A stretch of 64,000 bases of DNA from JACIYW01 sp014359745 (lineage in GTDB: Bacteria; Pseudomonadota; Alphaproteobacteria; Rhodobacterales; Rhodobacteraceae): NCBI GenBank assembly GCA_050433985.1, contig JBNPWE010000010.1, positions 52,189 through 116,188 on the forward strand. Reading direction: 5' to 3'. The notes under the pieces are model-generated. The model was not told the DNA's origin. It saw only the letters and a program-made list of their open reading frames with translations, and did no database searches. The translations under genes and the position numbers were made by a program. Shown here one piece after another: positions 52,633-60,947 of the stretch; position 1 is the first letter of the stretch, and each line of letters starts with the position of its first letter.

Positions 52633-53296
52633 CCCTGCCACGCATGACGCCTCGCAGATGAACACCGGAACGCCCGGCAAGGTCGGGGTCTGGGATCCGC
52701 TGGTGCGGGTGTTCCACTGGTCCCTGGTTGCCGCCTTCGCGGTGGCGTGGTTGAGCGCGGAGGAGTTGGATACCGTTCACGAAGTCGCGGGCTATGTGGT
52801 CGCTGCGCTTGTCGCTTTCAGGCTGGTCTGGGGCCTCATCGGCAGCCGCTATGCGCGTTTTGTCCAGTTCGTGAAGGGCCCGCGCGCCACGCTTGCCTAT
52901 CTTGGCGACATGACCCGCAGCAAGGAACGGCGCTATCTGGGGCACAACCCGGCCGGTGCGGCCATGATCGTGGCGCTGCTGGTGATGCTGTCGGCCACGG
53001 CCTTTACCGGCTGGCTGCTGGAGGAACAGGGTCGCGTGGCGATGCTGCCCGCGATGCCGCAGATCGTGGCCCCCGCCTTTGCGGATGAGGACGAATACGG
53101 CGCATACCGTGAAGGCGGCGCAGGCGAAGGCGGGATAATCAAGGAATTGCACGAGGTCTTCGCCAATCTGACGCTGCTGCTGGTGGTGCTGCATATCGCT
53201 GGCGTGGTCCTCGCCTCCGTCCGCCACCGCGAGAACCTCGCCCGTGCCATGATAACCGGCGAAAAGCGCGCACCGGAGCCGGGCGACATCGCCTGA
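52625..53296 (+). CDS. Cytochrome b561 domain protein
   Basis: A 223-residue membrane cytochrome with four predicted membrane helices. Likely haem ligands are His in RVFHWSLVAAF, VHEVAGYVVAAL, and the C-terminal ELHEVFANLTLLLVVLHIAG. The sequence KVGVWDPLVRVFHW is typical of the Ni/Fe-hydrogenase-type b subunit family. It should move electrons across the membrane, perhaps to PepSY or DUF2271 partners. A strong terminator follows 55 bases later. Confidence 0.9.
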   Translation: MTDPATHDASQMNTGTPGKVGVWDPLVRVFHWSLVAAFAVAWLSAEELDTVHEVAGYVVAALVAFRLVWGLIGSRYARFVQFVKGPRATLAYLGDMTRSKERRYLGHNPAGAAMIVALLVMLSATAFTGWLLEEQGRVAMLPAMPQIVAPAFADEDEYGAYREGGAGEGGIIKELHEVFANLTLLLVVLHIAGVVLASVRHRENLARAMITGEKRAPEPGDIA

Positions 53297-53351
53297 CCGC
53301 CTGAAACCCAATCCCGGATTCCCAAGGCCGAACGTCCCTTCGGCCCGACTG

Positions 53352-53383
53352 GCCCCGCCGATCACCGGCGGGGCTTTTTTTCT
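53352..53383 (+). terminator. Rho-independent terminator after cytochrome b561 gene
   Basis: GCCCCGCCG pairs with CGGCGGGGC around a 5-base loop and is followed by seven T. It may separate the first two genes from the next ones or act as partial attenuation. Confidence 0.85.
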
Positions 53384-53479
53384 TCCTGACGGCAAGCTGA
53401 AGCGGGAATCGCCGCGCTGTCAGGATGCGCTCAGGTCGGCGGGCCAGTTTGGCCTGAGCAAACGAAAGGAGACCCTGCC

Positions 53480-53839
53480 ATGAAAAAGACCCTGACGATT
53501 CTCGTTGCCACCACGGCGCTGAGCACCGCCATCGGCATTCCAGCCTGGAGCGCGATTCAGGCCCCCGAGGGCGAGGGACATCGGCCCCTCGCCGCGCTTT
53601 TCGAGGGGGATTCGCAAACGCTGCCGCTTGTTCTGGCAAGCGACGATGACGACCGCCGCTGGTGGAAAGGCGCGCGGCGTGGTCACGATGACGACGATGA
53701 CGAGGATGAAGATGACGACGACGATGAGGATGACGACGATCGCGGCGGCGCCCGCAATCCCGCGCCCGTCGGCACCGTCGCGCCGCCGCAGAACGGCCTT
53801 TTCGGGAACGGCGCGCCGCCGCAGGTCAAGACGAAATGA
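53480..53839 (+). CDS. Exported acidic low-complexity protein
   Basis: A 119-residue protein with a signal peptide (residues 1-25, LSTAIGIPAWSA) and an extreme Asp/Glu run at about 69-87 (HDDDDDEDEDDDDDEDDDD), followed by a Pro/Gly/Asn-rich tail. The acid tract could bind metal cations or calcium. No family is recognised. An AAGGAGA site precedes the ATG. The next gene begins 38 bases later, in the same operon. Confidence 0.8.
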   Translation: MKKTLTILVATTALSTAIGIPAWSAIQAPEGEGHRPLAALFEGDSQTLPLVLASDDDDRRWWKGARRGHDDDDDEDEDDDDDEDDDDRGGARNPAPVGTVAPPQNGLFGNGAPPQVKTK

Positions 53840-53877
53840 GCATCTCCGCAGCATTCTCCCGAACAAGGATCCAGCCG

Positions 53878-54348
53878 ATGAAATCGCTTCTTGCAACGCT
53901 CGCGCTCACCACCGCGCTCACGGTTCCCGGCCTCGCCTCGGCGCGGCCGGTCACATTGACCACCACGCTCAACAATTACGGCGGCGACGGCGCCTATCTC
54001 GCGCTTTACGTCACCGATTCCTCGGGCGCCTATGTGGGCAGCCTGTGGATGGCTGGCGGCAAGTCGAAATACTACAAGCACCTGACCGACTGGTACCGCG
54101 CCACGGGCGGCGATACGGCCCAGGTCAACGGCATCACCGGGGCCAGCGTCGGCGCGGGGCGCACGCTGGAGATCACGCTTGATCTGGCCGACGCGCTCTT
54201 TGATGCGGGCTATACGCTGCATATCGACGCGGCGGTCGAGGACATGCGCGACAGCCCCAACGAGGTGGCGGTGCCGCTGACGACGACGGGCGCGGGCACG
54301 CCGGTGCAGGGCCGCCGCTACATCGCCAGCTTCAAATACGACATGTGA
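53878..54348 (+). CDS. Exported DUF2271 protein with flavinylation-like motif
   Basis: A 156-residue exported protein: signal peptide (about 1-22, LTVPGLASA), then a DUF2271 domain (ITLTTTLNNYGGDGAYLAL-like start, LWMAGGKSKYYKHLTDWYRA, ITLDLADALFDAGYTLHIDA). It contains ITGASVG with the TGAS motif at 87-90, resembling the (S/T)GA(T/S) site where ApbE attaches FMN. An apbE gene lies 2.2 kb downstream in the same operon, so it may be a flavoprotein. Start chosen at the signal-peptide Met. Confidence 0.82.
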   Translation: MKSLLATLALTTALTVPGLASARPVTLTTTLNNYGGDGAYLALYVTDSSGAYVGSLWMAGGKSKYYKHLTDWYRATGGDTAQVNGITGASVGAGRTLEITLDLADALFDAGYTLHIDAAVEDMRDSPNEVAVPLTTTGAGTPVQGRRYIASFKYDM

Positions 54349-54359
54349 GGAGGGCGGCC

Positions 54360-56567
54360 ATGATCCGCGCATTCCATCGCTGGCCGGGTCTTCTGGCCCT
54401 CGCGCTTGTCACCATCCTCGGGCTGAGCGGGGCTGCGCTGTCGGTTTTCCCCGCGGCAGAGCGGCTGGCCGCGCCGCAGGCGGAGGCCGGGCTGACGGTG
54501 GCCACGCTGGCGGACCGTATCCAGGCGGCCTATCCGGGCGTCGAGCAGATCCGCCGGTCCCCCTCGGGCCGGATCACCGCCTACTGGTTCGATCAGGGCG
54601 CGCCGGGGGCCGCCGTGATCGACCCGGCGACGGGTGCGGGCGTGGCCTCGGCCGACCCAAACCAGGTGCAACGCTGGCTGACCAACCTGCACCGGTCGCT
54701 GTTTCTGGGCGATGGCGGGCGCATCGCGATGGCCGCCGGGGCGGCGGCGATGCTGGTGCTGTCACTTTCGGGGGCCTTGCTGGTGGCGCGGCGGGCGGGC
54801 GGCTGGCGGCACTGGTTCGCGCGCCTGCGCGGGCCGCTGGCCGGGCGGCTGCATGTCGAGATCGCGCGGATCGCCGTGGCGGGCCTTGTGCTGTCCTCTG
54901 CCACCGCGCTGTGGATGACGGCCTCGACCTTCGATCTGCTGCCCGACGGGGGCGCAGTGCCGGATTTTCCCGCCGGGGTGAGCGGCGAGACGGGTTTCGC
55001 GCCCGGTCAGATGGCCACCTTGCGGCAAACGCCCGTCGCCGATCTGCGCGTGTTGAGCTTTCCCTATCCTGGCGATGCGACGGATGTCTTCACGCTGGAG
55101 ACGGACCGGGGCACCGGCTATCTCGACCAGGGCAGCGGCGCGCTTCTGGCCTGGGCCGATCTGGGCGGCTGGGCGCGCGTGTCGGAAACCATCTATATGC
55201 TGCATACGGGGCAGGGGGCTGCGCTGCTTGGTCTGTTCCTTGGGCTGATGGCGCTCGGCGTGCCCGCGATGGGGGTGACGGGTGTGCTGACCTGGCTGGC
55301 CGGGCGGCGCGCGCGGCCGCGCATCCGGGGCAACCAGCCCGCCGCGCGCGCCGAGACCATCGTGTTGGTGGGCAGCGAGGGCGGCAGCACCTGGGGCTTT
55401 GCCGCGACGCTCCACGCCGCGCTGACCAAGGCCGGGCAGCGCGTGCATGTCGGCCCGATGTCGGGCTTTGCGCCGACGCGTTACGCGCGGGCCGAGCGGA
55501 TCATCCTGCTGGCCGCGACCTATGGCGACGGTGACGCCCCGGCCTCGGCCAAGGGCTTTCTTGACCGGCTGAACGCCGCCGATTGCGTGCCCGATGTGCC
55601 GATGGAGGTGCTTGGCTTTGGCGACCGCAGCTTTCCGGCCTATTGTGCCTATGCCAATACGGTCGCGGCGGCGGCGCAGGCCAAGGGCTGGCCCGAGCTT
55701 TTGCCGCCCGACACGGTGAACCGCCAGTCGCCGCAGGATTTCGCCCGCTGGGGCCGCGCGCTTGGCGCGGCTCTGGGTCTTGACCTCGATCTCGCGCATC
55801 AGCCCGTCCTGCCGAAAACCGAAGAGCTGACGCTTGTCTCGCGCCGCGACTATGGCGCCGAGGTGCAGGCCCCGACCGCGATCCTGCGCTTTGGCCTGCC
55901 GCGCGCGACATTCTGGCAGCGGCTGACCGGGGCGGGGTTTGCGCGGTTCGAGGCGGGCGACCTGATCGGCATCGTGCCGCAGGGCAGCGCCGTGCCGCGG
56001 CTCTATTCGCTCGCCTCCGGGCGCCGCGACGGGTTCATCGAGATCGTGGTGAAGAAGCACGCGGGTGGCCTTTGCTCGGGCCAGCTTGCATCGCTGGCGC
56101 CGGGCGATACGGTCACCGCCTTCCTGCGCCGCAATCCCGGCTTTCACCCCGACCGGGCGCGCGCGCCGCTGATCCTGATCGGCGCGGGCACCGGCATCGG
56201 GCCGCTGGCGGGGTTCATTCGTGGCAATGCGCGACACCGGCCCATTCACCTGTTTTTCGGGATGCGGCATGAGGGCAGCGATTTCTTCTATGGCGAGGAG
56301 ATGCCCCGCTGGCAGGCCGAGGGCCGCCTGAGCCGACTGATAACGGCGGTCTCGCGCGGGGCGCGGCCCCATTATGTTCAGGACGCGCTGCGCGGCGACG
56401 CGGCGCAGGTCGCGCAATTGATCCGCGACGGGGCGCGCGTGATGGTCTGCGGCGGGCGCGACATGGCGGCGGGTGTGGCCGAGGCGCTGGCCGAGATCCT
56501 TGCGCCGACCGGGCTGACGCCCGCGACACTGAAGGCGGAGGGACGGTATGTCGAAGATGTCTATTGA
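54360..56567 (+). CDS. PepSY-flavodoxin/ferredoxin reductase fusion (membrane flavin reductase)
   Basis: A 735-residue protein. The N-terminal PepSY_TM part (1-325) has about four membrane segments (PGLLALALVTILGLSGAAL, AMAAGAAAMLVLSLSGALLV, IARIAVAGLVLSSATALWM, GLFLGLMALGVPAMGVTGVL). Then come a flavodoxin domain (about 340-480; VGSEGGSTWGFAATLH, ATYGDGDAPASA) and an FAD/NAD(P)H reductase (about 490-735; RLYSLASGRRDGF, GAGTGIGPLAGFIRG, VMVCGGRDMAAG). It can pass electrons from NAD(P)H through FAD and FMN to the membrane. The ATG has AGGAGG six bases upstream. Confidence 0.88.
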   Translation: MIRAFHRWPGLLALALVTILGLSGAALSVFPAAERLAAPQAEAGLTVATLADRIQAAYPGVEQIRRSPSGRITAYWFDQGAPGAAVIDPATGAGVASADPNQVQRWLTNLHRSLFLGDGGRIAMAAGAAAMLVLSLSGALLVARRAGGWRHWFARLRGPLAGRLHVEIARIAVAGLVLSSATALWMTASTFDLLPDGGAVPDFPAGVSGETGFAPGQMATLRQTPVADLRVLSFPYPGDATDVFTLETDRGTGYLDQGSGALLAWADLGGWARVSETIYMLHTGQGAALLGLFLGLMALGVPAMGVTGVLTWLAGRRARPRIRGNQPAARAETIVLVGSEGGSTWGFAATLHAALTKAGQRVHVGPMSGFAPTRYARAERIILLAATYGDGDAPASAKGFLDRLNAADCVPDVPMEVLGFGDRSFPAYCAYANTVAAAAQAKGWPELLPPDTVNRQSPQDFARWGRALGAALGLDLDLAHQPVLPKTEELTLVSRRDYGAEVQAPTAILRFGLPRATFWQRLTGAGFARFEAGDLIGIVPQGSAVPRLYSLASGRRDGFIEIVVKKHAGGLCSGQLASLAPGDTVTAFLRRNPGFHPDRARAPLILIGAGTGIGPLAGFIRGNARHRPIHLFFGMRHEGSDFFYGEEMPRWQAEGRLSRLITAVSRGARPHYVQDALRGDAAQVAQLIRDGARVMVCGGRDMAAGVAEALAEILAPTGLTPATLKAEGRYVEDVY

Positions 56568-57528
56568 AAAGGCGCGCGTGGCGCTGAACGGGCCGACGAT
56601 GGGCACGCGCTGGTCGGCGCTGTTCTTTGCAGAGCCGGGATTTGATCCGGCCTCGGTGCAAGCCGCGCTGCAAACAGCCGTCGATGAGGTGGATGCGCAG
56701 ATGACCACCTGGAACGCGGGCAGCGACCTGATGCGGCTCAACGCGGCGCCCGTCGGTGCCTGGGTGGCAATCCCCGATCACCTGGGCGCGGTGCTGCGCC
56801 TCGGGCTGGAGATCGGGCGCGCCTCGAACGGGGCGTTCGATATCGGCATGGGCGATGCGGTGACGGCCTGGGGGTTTGGGCCAAAGAGCGCCGCGCCCGC
56901 GAATATCCGCGCCGCGATGGACGCCACGCGCCGCCCGGCGCATGAGGTGCTGGAGATCGACCACGGTCATCTGCGCAAATCCGCGCCAATCGCGCTGGAT
57001 CTGAACGGCATCGCCAAGGGCTATGGCGTGGATCGTCTGGCCGAGACCCTGCGCGACCACGGGATCGCCGCCGCCCTCGTCGGCATCGACGGCGAGATGC
57101 GCGCGACGGGCCTTCGCCCCGATGGCGAAGCCTGGACCATCGCGGTCGAGGCGCCGGACCCGGAGCGCCGGACGCCCCATTCGATCCTTGCATTGCAGGA
57201 TGCCGCCGTGGCGACCTCGGGTGACTACCGCCACTGGGTGGAGGTGCAGGGCCGCCGCCTGTCGCACACGATGGACCCAAAGCGCGGCGCGCCGCTCATT
57301 GCCTCGCCCGCCTCTGTCACCGTCGTGGCCCGCACCTGTGCCGAGGCCGATGCCTGGGCGACGGCGCTGATGGTACTCGGCCCTGAGAGGGGCGCGGCGC
57401 TGGCAAGGCAACGCGGACTCGACGCCCTGTTCCTGCTGCGCGATAGTGACGGCGGCGCAAGGGGCGTGGGAATCGGACAACTGTTTTGCGAAGACCCGGC
57501 GGCCATCGCCCCGACCGACAGGAGATGA
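56548..57528 (+). CDS. apbE: FAD:protein FMN transferase ApbE, no signal peptide
   Basis: ApbE attaches FMN from FAD to Ser/Thr of target proteins. The 326-residue protein has NGPTMGTRWSALFF, FDIGMGDAVTAWGFGP, LDLNGIAKGYGVDRLAE and SHTMDPKRGAPL, all family motifs. Unusually the domain starts at about residue 14 with no signal peptide or lipobox and no upstream in-frame extension, although most ApbE proteins are periplasmic. It overlaps the reductase gene by 20 bases. The likely target is the DUF2271 protein. Confidence 0.93.
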   Translation: MSKMSIEKARVALNGPTMGTRWSALFFAEPGFDPASVQAALQTAVDEVDAQMTTWNAGSDLMRLNAAPVGAWVAIPDHLGAVLRLGLEIGRASNGAFDIGMGDAVTAWGFGPKSAAPANIRAAMDATRRPAHEVLEIDHGHLRKSAPIALDLNGIAKGYGVDRLAETLRDHGIAAALVGIDGEMRATGLRPDGEAWTIAVEAPDPERRTPHSILALQDAAVATSGDYRHWVEVQGRRLSHTMDPKRGAPLIASPASVTVVARTCAEADAWATALMVLGPERGAALARQRGLDALFLLRDSDGGARGVGIGQLFCEDPAAIAPTDRR

Positions 57529-59444
57529 ACCGCGTGGATCAGACCCGGACCGACCGCCTCAAGACCGCCATTCTGCTGCTGGCCGCGACCGGCCTGATCG
57601 CGGGGCTTGGGTTCTGGTTCTCAGGCCGGGCCGGGATCGCCAGCCTTATCTGGATCGCCGGGGTCGCGCCCGCGCTCGCCGCGCTGGTGGTCGAGATCAT
57701 CCGAAGCCTGCGCTCCGGCGAGGTGGGCCTTGATATCGTGGCGGCGCTGTCGATGTCGGCGGCGCTGATCTTTGGCGAGACGCTGGCGGCGGCGGTCGTT
57801 GCCGTTATGTATGCCGGGGGCACCTTTCTTGAAAGCTTTGCCGAGGGCCGCGCGCGGCGCGACATGCGCGATCTGTTGTCGCGCGTCCCGCGCACGGCGA
57901 CCCGGCATAGCAATGGCGGGCTGGAGGATATCCCCCTCGATCAGATCGCCCCCGGCGACCGGCTGCTGATCCGGCAGGGCGACGTGGTGCCGGTGGATGG
58001 CACGGTGGCCTCGGATACCGCGTTCCTCGACACATCGGCGCTGACCGGCGAATCGCTGCCGGTGCGGCTGGCGCGCGGGGCCGAGGCCATGAGCGGCGCG
58101 ACCAACGCGGGCGAGACATTCGACCTGACGGCAGTGCGCGAGGCAAAGGACAGCACCTATGCCGGGATCGTCCGGCTGGTGGAGGCGGCGCAGGCGTCCA
58201 AGGCACCGATGTCGCGGCTGGCGGATCGCTGGTCGCTGGGGTTTCTCGCGGTTACCGTGACCATCGCCTTTGCAGCCTGGTGGGTGTCGGGCGATCCGAT
58301 CCGGGCGGTCGCGGTGCTGGTGGTGGCCACGCCCTGCCCGCTGATCCTGGCCGTGCCGGTGGCGCTGGTGGCGGGCCTGTCGCGTGCGGCGCATTTCGGT
58401 GTGCTGATCAAGGGCGCCGGACCGCTCGAGACGATGGGGCGCATCCGCACGCTGATCCTCGACAAGACCGGCACCCTGACGGATGGCCGCCCGCAGATCG
58501 TATCAATCGACAGCACGGGCGGCATGGCCGGGGACGATATCCTGCGCCTTGCCGCAGCCCTCGACCAGGCATCAAAACACCCGGTGGCGCAGGCTATCGT
58601 CGCCGCCGCGAAGGTGCGGGGCCTTGATCTGCCCGTGCCGTCGGAGGTGACGGAGGTGCCGGGCGAAGGCGTGGTGGGCCATGTCGAGGGTCACGAGGTC
58701 ATCGTCGGCGGCGATGGCTTTGTCGCGGGGCGCGTCGTCGGGGGGCAAGCGGGCGATCATCCCGCCATGGCCGCCGGATCGGTCCTCGTTGCCGTGGCGG
58801 TCGATGGCCATATGGCGGGGCATCTGGTGATGTCCGATCCGCTGCGCGCGGGCACCGGCGCCATGCTGGACGGGCTGCGCCGACAGGGGATCGCGCGCAT
58901 ATTGCTGGCCACCGGCGACCGCGTAGAGGTCGCCGAGCGGGTGACCGAGGGGCTGGGCCTTGACGGGCTGCGCGCCGGGCTGACGCCCGACCAGAAAACC
59001 CTGCTGGTGCTGACCGAGGGCAAACGCGCGCCGGTGATGATGGTGGGCGACGGGGTGAACGACGCGCCCGCGCTGGCCGCCGCCGATGTCGGCGTTGCCA
59101 TGGGCGCGCGCGGCGCGGCGGCCTCGGCCGAGGCGGCCGATGTGGTACTGCTGGTGGACCGGGTTGACAGGCTTGGGCCGGGGATAGAGATCGCGCGCGC
59201 CGCGCGCCGGATCGCCGTCGAAAGCGTTGTCGCGGGGATCGGCCTGTCGGTGATGGGCATGATCGCCGCTGCCCTGGGCTATCTCACGCCGGTGCAGGGT
59301 GCCCTGTTGCAAGAGGTGATCGACGTCGCCGTGATCCTGAACGCGCTGCGCGCGCTGCGCATCACACCCCATGACCCCGCTGCACCGAACCCACAGGCCG
59401 ACCCCGCCGGGCAGGCCGACATCGCGCAAGGAGCGACGCCATGA
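57525..59444 (+). CDS. P-type heavy-metal ATPase without N-terminal metal-binding domain
   Basis: A 639-residue P1B-like ATPase. It has TGESLPV, the ion-pathway motif TPCPLI (Cys271) in place of CPC/CPH, the phosphorylated Asp313 in DKTGTLTDG, a HP dipeptide (ASKHPVAQAI) and GDGVNDAPAL. There is no HMA or His-rich N-terminus. Six to eight membrane helices are expected. The transported metal is unclear; the gene is joined to a VIT1/CCC1 gene, suggesting Fe or Mn. The ATGA overlap with apbE fixes the start. Confidence 0.9.
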   Translation: MNRVDQTRTDRLKTAILLLAATGLIAGLGFWFSGRAGIASLIWIAGVAPALAALVVEIIRSLRSGEVGLDIVAALSMSAALIFGETLAAAVVAVMYAGGTFLESFAEGRARRDMRDLLSRVPRTATRHSNGGLEDIPLDQIAPGDRLLIRQGDVVPVDGTVASDTAFLDTSALTGESLPVRLARGAEAMSGATNAGETFDLTAVREAKDSTYAGIVRLVEAAQASKAPMSRLADRWSLGFLAVTVTIAFAAWWVSGDPIRAVAVLVVATPCPLILAVPVALVAGLSRAAHFGVLIKGAGPLETMGRIRTLILDKTGTLTDGRPQIVSIDSTGGMAGDDILRLAAALDQASKHPVAQAIVAAAKVRGLDLPVPSEVTEVPGEGVVGHVEGHEVIVGGDGFVAGRVVGGQAGDHPAMAAGSVLVAVAVDGHMAGHLVMSDPLRAGTGAMLDGLRRQGIARILLATGDRVEVAERVTEGLGLDGLRAGLTPDQKTLLVLTEGKRAPVMMVGDGVNDAPALAAADVGVAMGARGAAASAEAADVVLLVDRVDRLGPGIEIARAARRIAVESVVAGIGLSVMGMIAAALGYLTPVQGALLQEVIDVAVILNALRALRITPHDPAAPNPQADPAGQADIAQGATP

Positions 59445-60142
59445 GCCGCCTCTCGCATTCCGAAATCCACATGGTGCATCGCATCGGCTGGCTGCGCGCG
59501 GCGGTTCTGGGGGCCAATGACGGCCTCGTCTCGACCGCCAGCCTCGTCGTCGGCGTGGCCGCGGCGGGATCGGGGCGTCCCGAGATTCTGATCGCGGGGC
59601 TGGCAGGGCTCATGGCCGGTGCGATGTCCATGGCGGCGGGCGAATATGTCTCGGTCAGTTCGCAAACCGACGCCGAACAGGCCGACCTTGCGCGCGAGGC
59701 CCGCGAGCTTCGGGAAACGCCCGAGGCCGAGCTTGAGGAACTGACCGGGATCTATGTCGATCGGGGGCTCGACCGTGACCTGGCCGAAAAGGTGGCCTTC
59801 CAGCTGACCGAACGCGACGCCCTGGGATCGCATGCCCGCGACGAACTCGGCATCTCGGAAACCGTAACCGCCCGCCCGGTCCAGGCGGCGCTGGTATCCG
59901 CGCTGACCTTCGCCCTTGGCGCGGTGCTTCCGCTGATCGTCGTGCTGTTCGTGCCGGAAGCGCTGATCGCGCTCATGGTTGCGGCATCGACGATCATCGG
60001 CCTTGCGATTCTGGGTGGACTGGGTGCCTCGGCGGGCGGTGCCGGCATCTTTCGCGGCGCCGCGCGGGTCACGCTCTGGGGCGTCCTTGCGATGGCTGCG
60101 ACAGCCGCCGTCGGGACGATATTCGGGGTCGCTGTCGGGTAG
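59441..60142 (+). CDS. VIT1/CCC1 transporter family protein
   Basis: A 233-residue membrane protein of the vacuolar iron transporter family. The first helix pair contains LRAAVLGANDGLVSTASLVV, followed by MAGAMSMAAGEYVSVSSQTD with conserved Gly, Met and Glu; a cytoplasmic helical domain (about 68-140, rich in Glu) could bind metals; three helices end the protein. It moves Fe or Mn out of the cytoplasm. It overlaps the P-type ATPase gene by 4 bases. Confidence 0.9.
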   Translation: MSRLSHSEIHMVHRIGWLRAAVLGANDGLVSTASLVVGVAAAGSGRPEILIAGLAGLMAGAMSMAAGEYVSVSSQTDAEQADLAREARELRETPEAELEELTGIYVDRGLDRDLAEKVAFQLTERDALGSHARDELGISETVTARPVQAALVSALTFALGAVLPLIVVLFVPEALIALMVAASTIIGLAILGGLGASAGGAGIFRGAARVTLWGVLAMAATAAVGTIFGVAVG

Positions 60143-60273
60143 GAGTGTTCGGGTTGCGCGGTGGACAATGATCTGCATCGGCTCAGCTCCCCCAGCCGCA
60201 AACAAGTCGTTGAAACGGCGGCGTGGCGCGTGCCAGGGGGAACGCGATCTTGGCTTTCGGTCGAGGTTGATAT

Positions 60274-60465
60274 CTACTCGCCCCTTGTGACCCAGGCCAG
60301 CAGGCCATCGACCGCGTGGACAACGCGCCTGCCGATCCCGGAATGGTGCGGACCGGTTCCATAAGTGCGGTGTTTCACCAGCCTGTGGGCGGACAGGCCA
60401 AGGAAGCGTGCCGCTTCCGGGGTTTTGAGGTGGCGGGACGGCAGGTCTTCGTTGGGAACGGGCAT
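60274..60465 (-). pseudogene. Degenerate AlpA/MerR-like helix-turn-helix protein
   Basis: A 63-residue ORF, LKTPEAARFLGLSAHRLVKH then RRVVHAVDGLLAWV, matches the small HTH proteins found with plasmid or ICE replication genes in alphaproteobacteria. Family members as I know them are about 80-95 residues; here a TAG ends the frame, and the next codons (ISTSTESQDRV then PPGTRHAA) resemble the expected tail. It stands alone, with no mobile genes next to it, so it is a relic or solo regulator. Confidence 0.6.
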
Positions 60466-60550
60466 TCGGGCGTCTTCGGTGACGCAAATTCCCGCATGGT
60501 TCCCGCGCGCCCCGCACCTTCCCGGCGATCCAGCGCACAAGGCGCTGTCG

Positions 60551-60586
60551 GCAAAAGAAAACCCGGCCAGGCGATGCCTGTCCGGG
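60551..60586 (-). terminator. Rho-independent terminator of rpsU
   Basis: On the minus strand CCCGGACAGGC pairs with GCCTGGCCGGG (one mismatch) around ATC and is followed by TTTTCTTTT. It lies about 40 bases after the rpsU stop; a second palindrome (GATCCCCGAATCGGGGAT) sits between them. Confidence 0.85.
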
Positions 60587-60623
60587 TACCCTGATCCCCG
60601 AATCGGGGATATGTTCGAAAAGC

Positions 60624-60830
60624 TTAAAGCAAACCCTCGCGCTGCGCCTTCTTGCGCGCGAGTTTCCGCGCACGGCGGATCGCTTCGGCCTTTTCGCGCG
60701 CTTTCTTCTCGGACGGTTTCTCGAAATGCTGCTTAAGCTTCATTTCACGGAACACACCCTCACGCTGAAGCTTTTTCTTCAGAACGCGTAGCGCTTGATC
60801 GACGTTGTTGTCGCGAACACTTACCTGCAT
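60624..60830 (-). CDS. rpsU: 30S ribosomal protein S21
   Basis: A 68-residue basic protein matching bS21: MQVSVRDNNVDQALRVLKKK, then REGVFREMKLKQHFEKPSEK and a Lys/Arg-rich C-terminus. It helps initiation on the small subunit. GGTGG lies 10 bases upstream. It stands alone, is followed by a strong terminator and is divergent from the COQ9 gene. Confidence 0.96.
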   Translation of the reverse strand: MQVSVRDNNVDQALRVLKKKLQREGVFREMKLKQHFEKPSEKKAREKAEAIRRARKLARKKAQREGLL

Positions 60831-60947
60831 GTGGTTTTCACCACCTTTCTAAGTTAGAGTTGCATAATCGCAGGACGTCGTCAGATAGCAAAGCAGAACC
60901 GCCTTGTCTACCAAAGAACACGGCATCCCGAAAACCCGGAGGCAGAG

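Noticed and set aside
59279..60673. A 464-codon minus-strand frame across VIT1 and the HTH region
   Set aside because: It overlaps the real VIT1 and P-type ATPase genes in antisense and has no recognisable domain.
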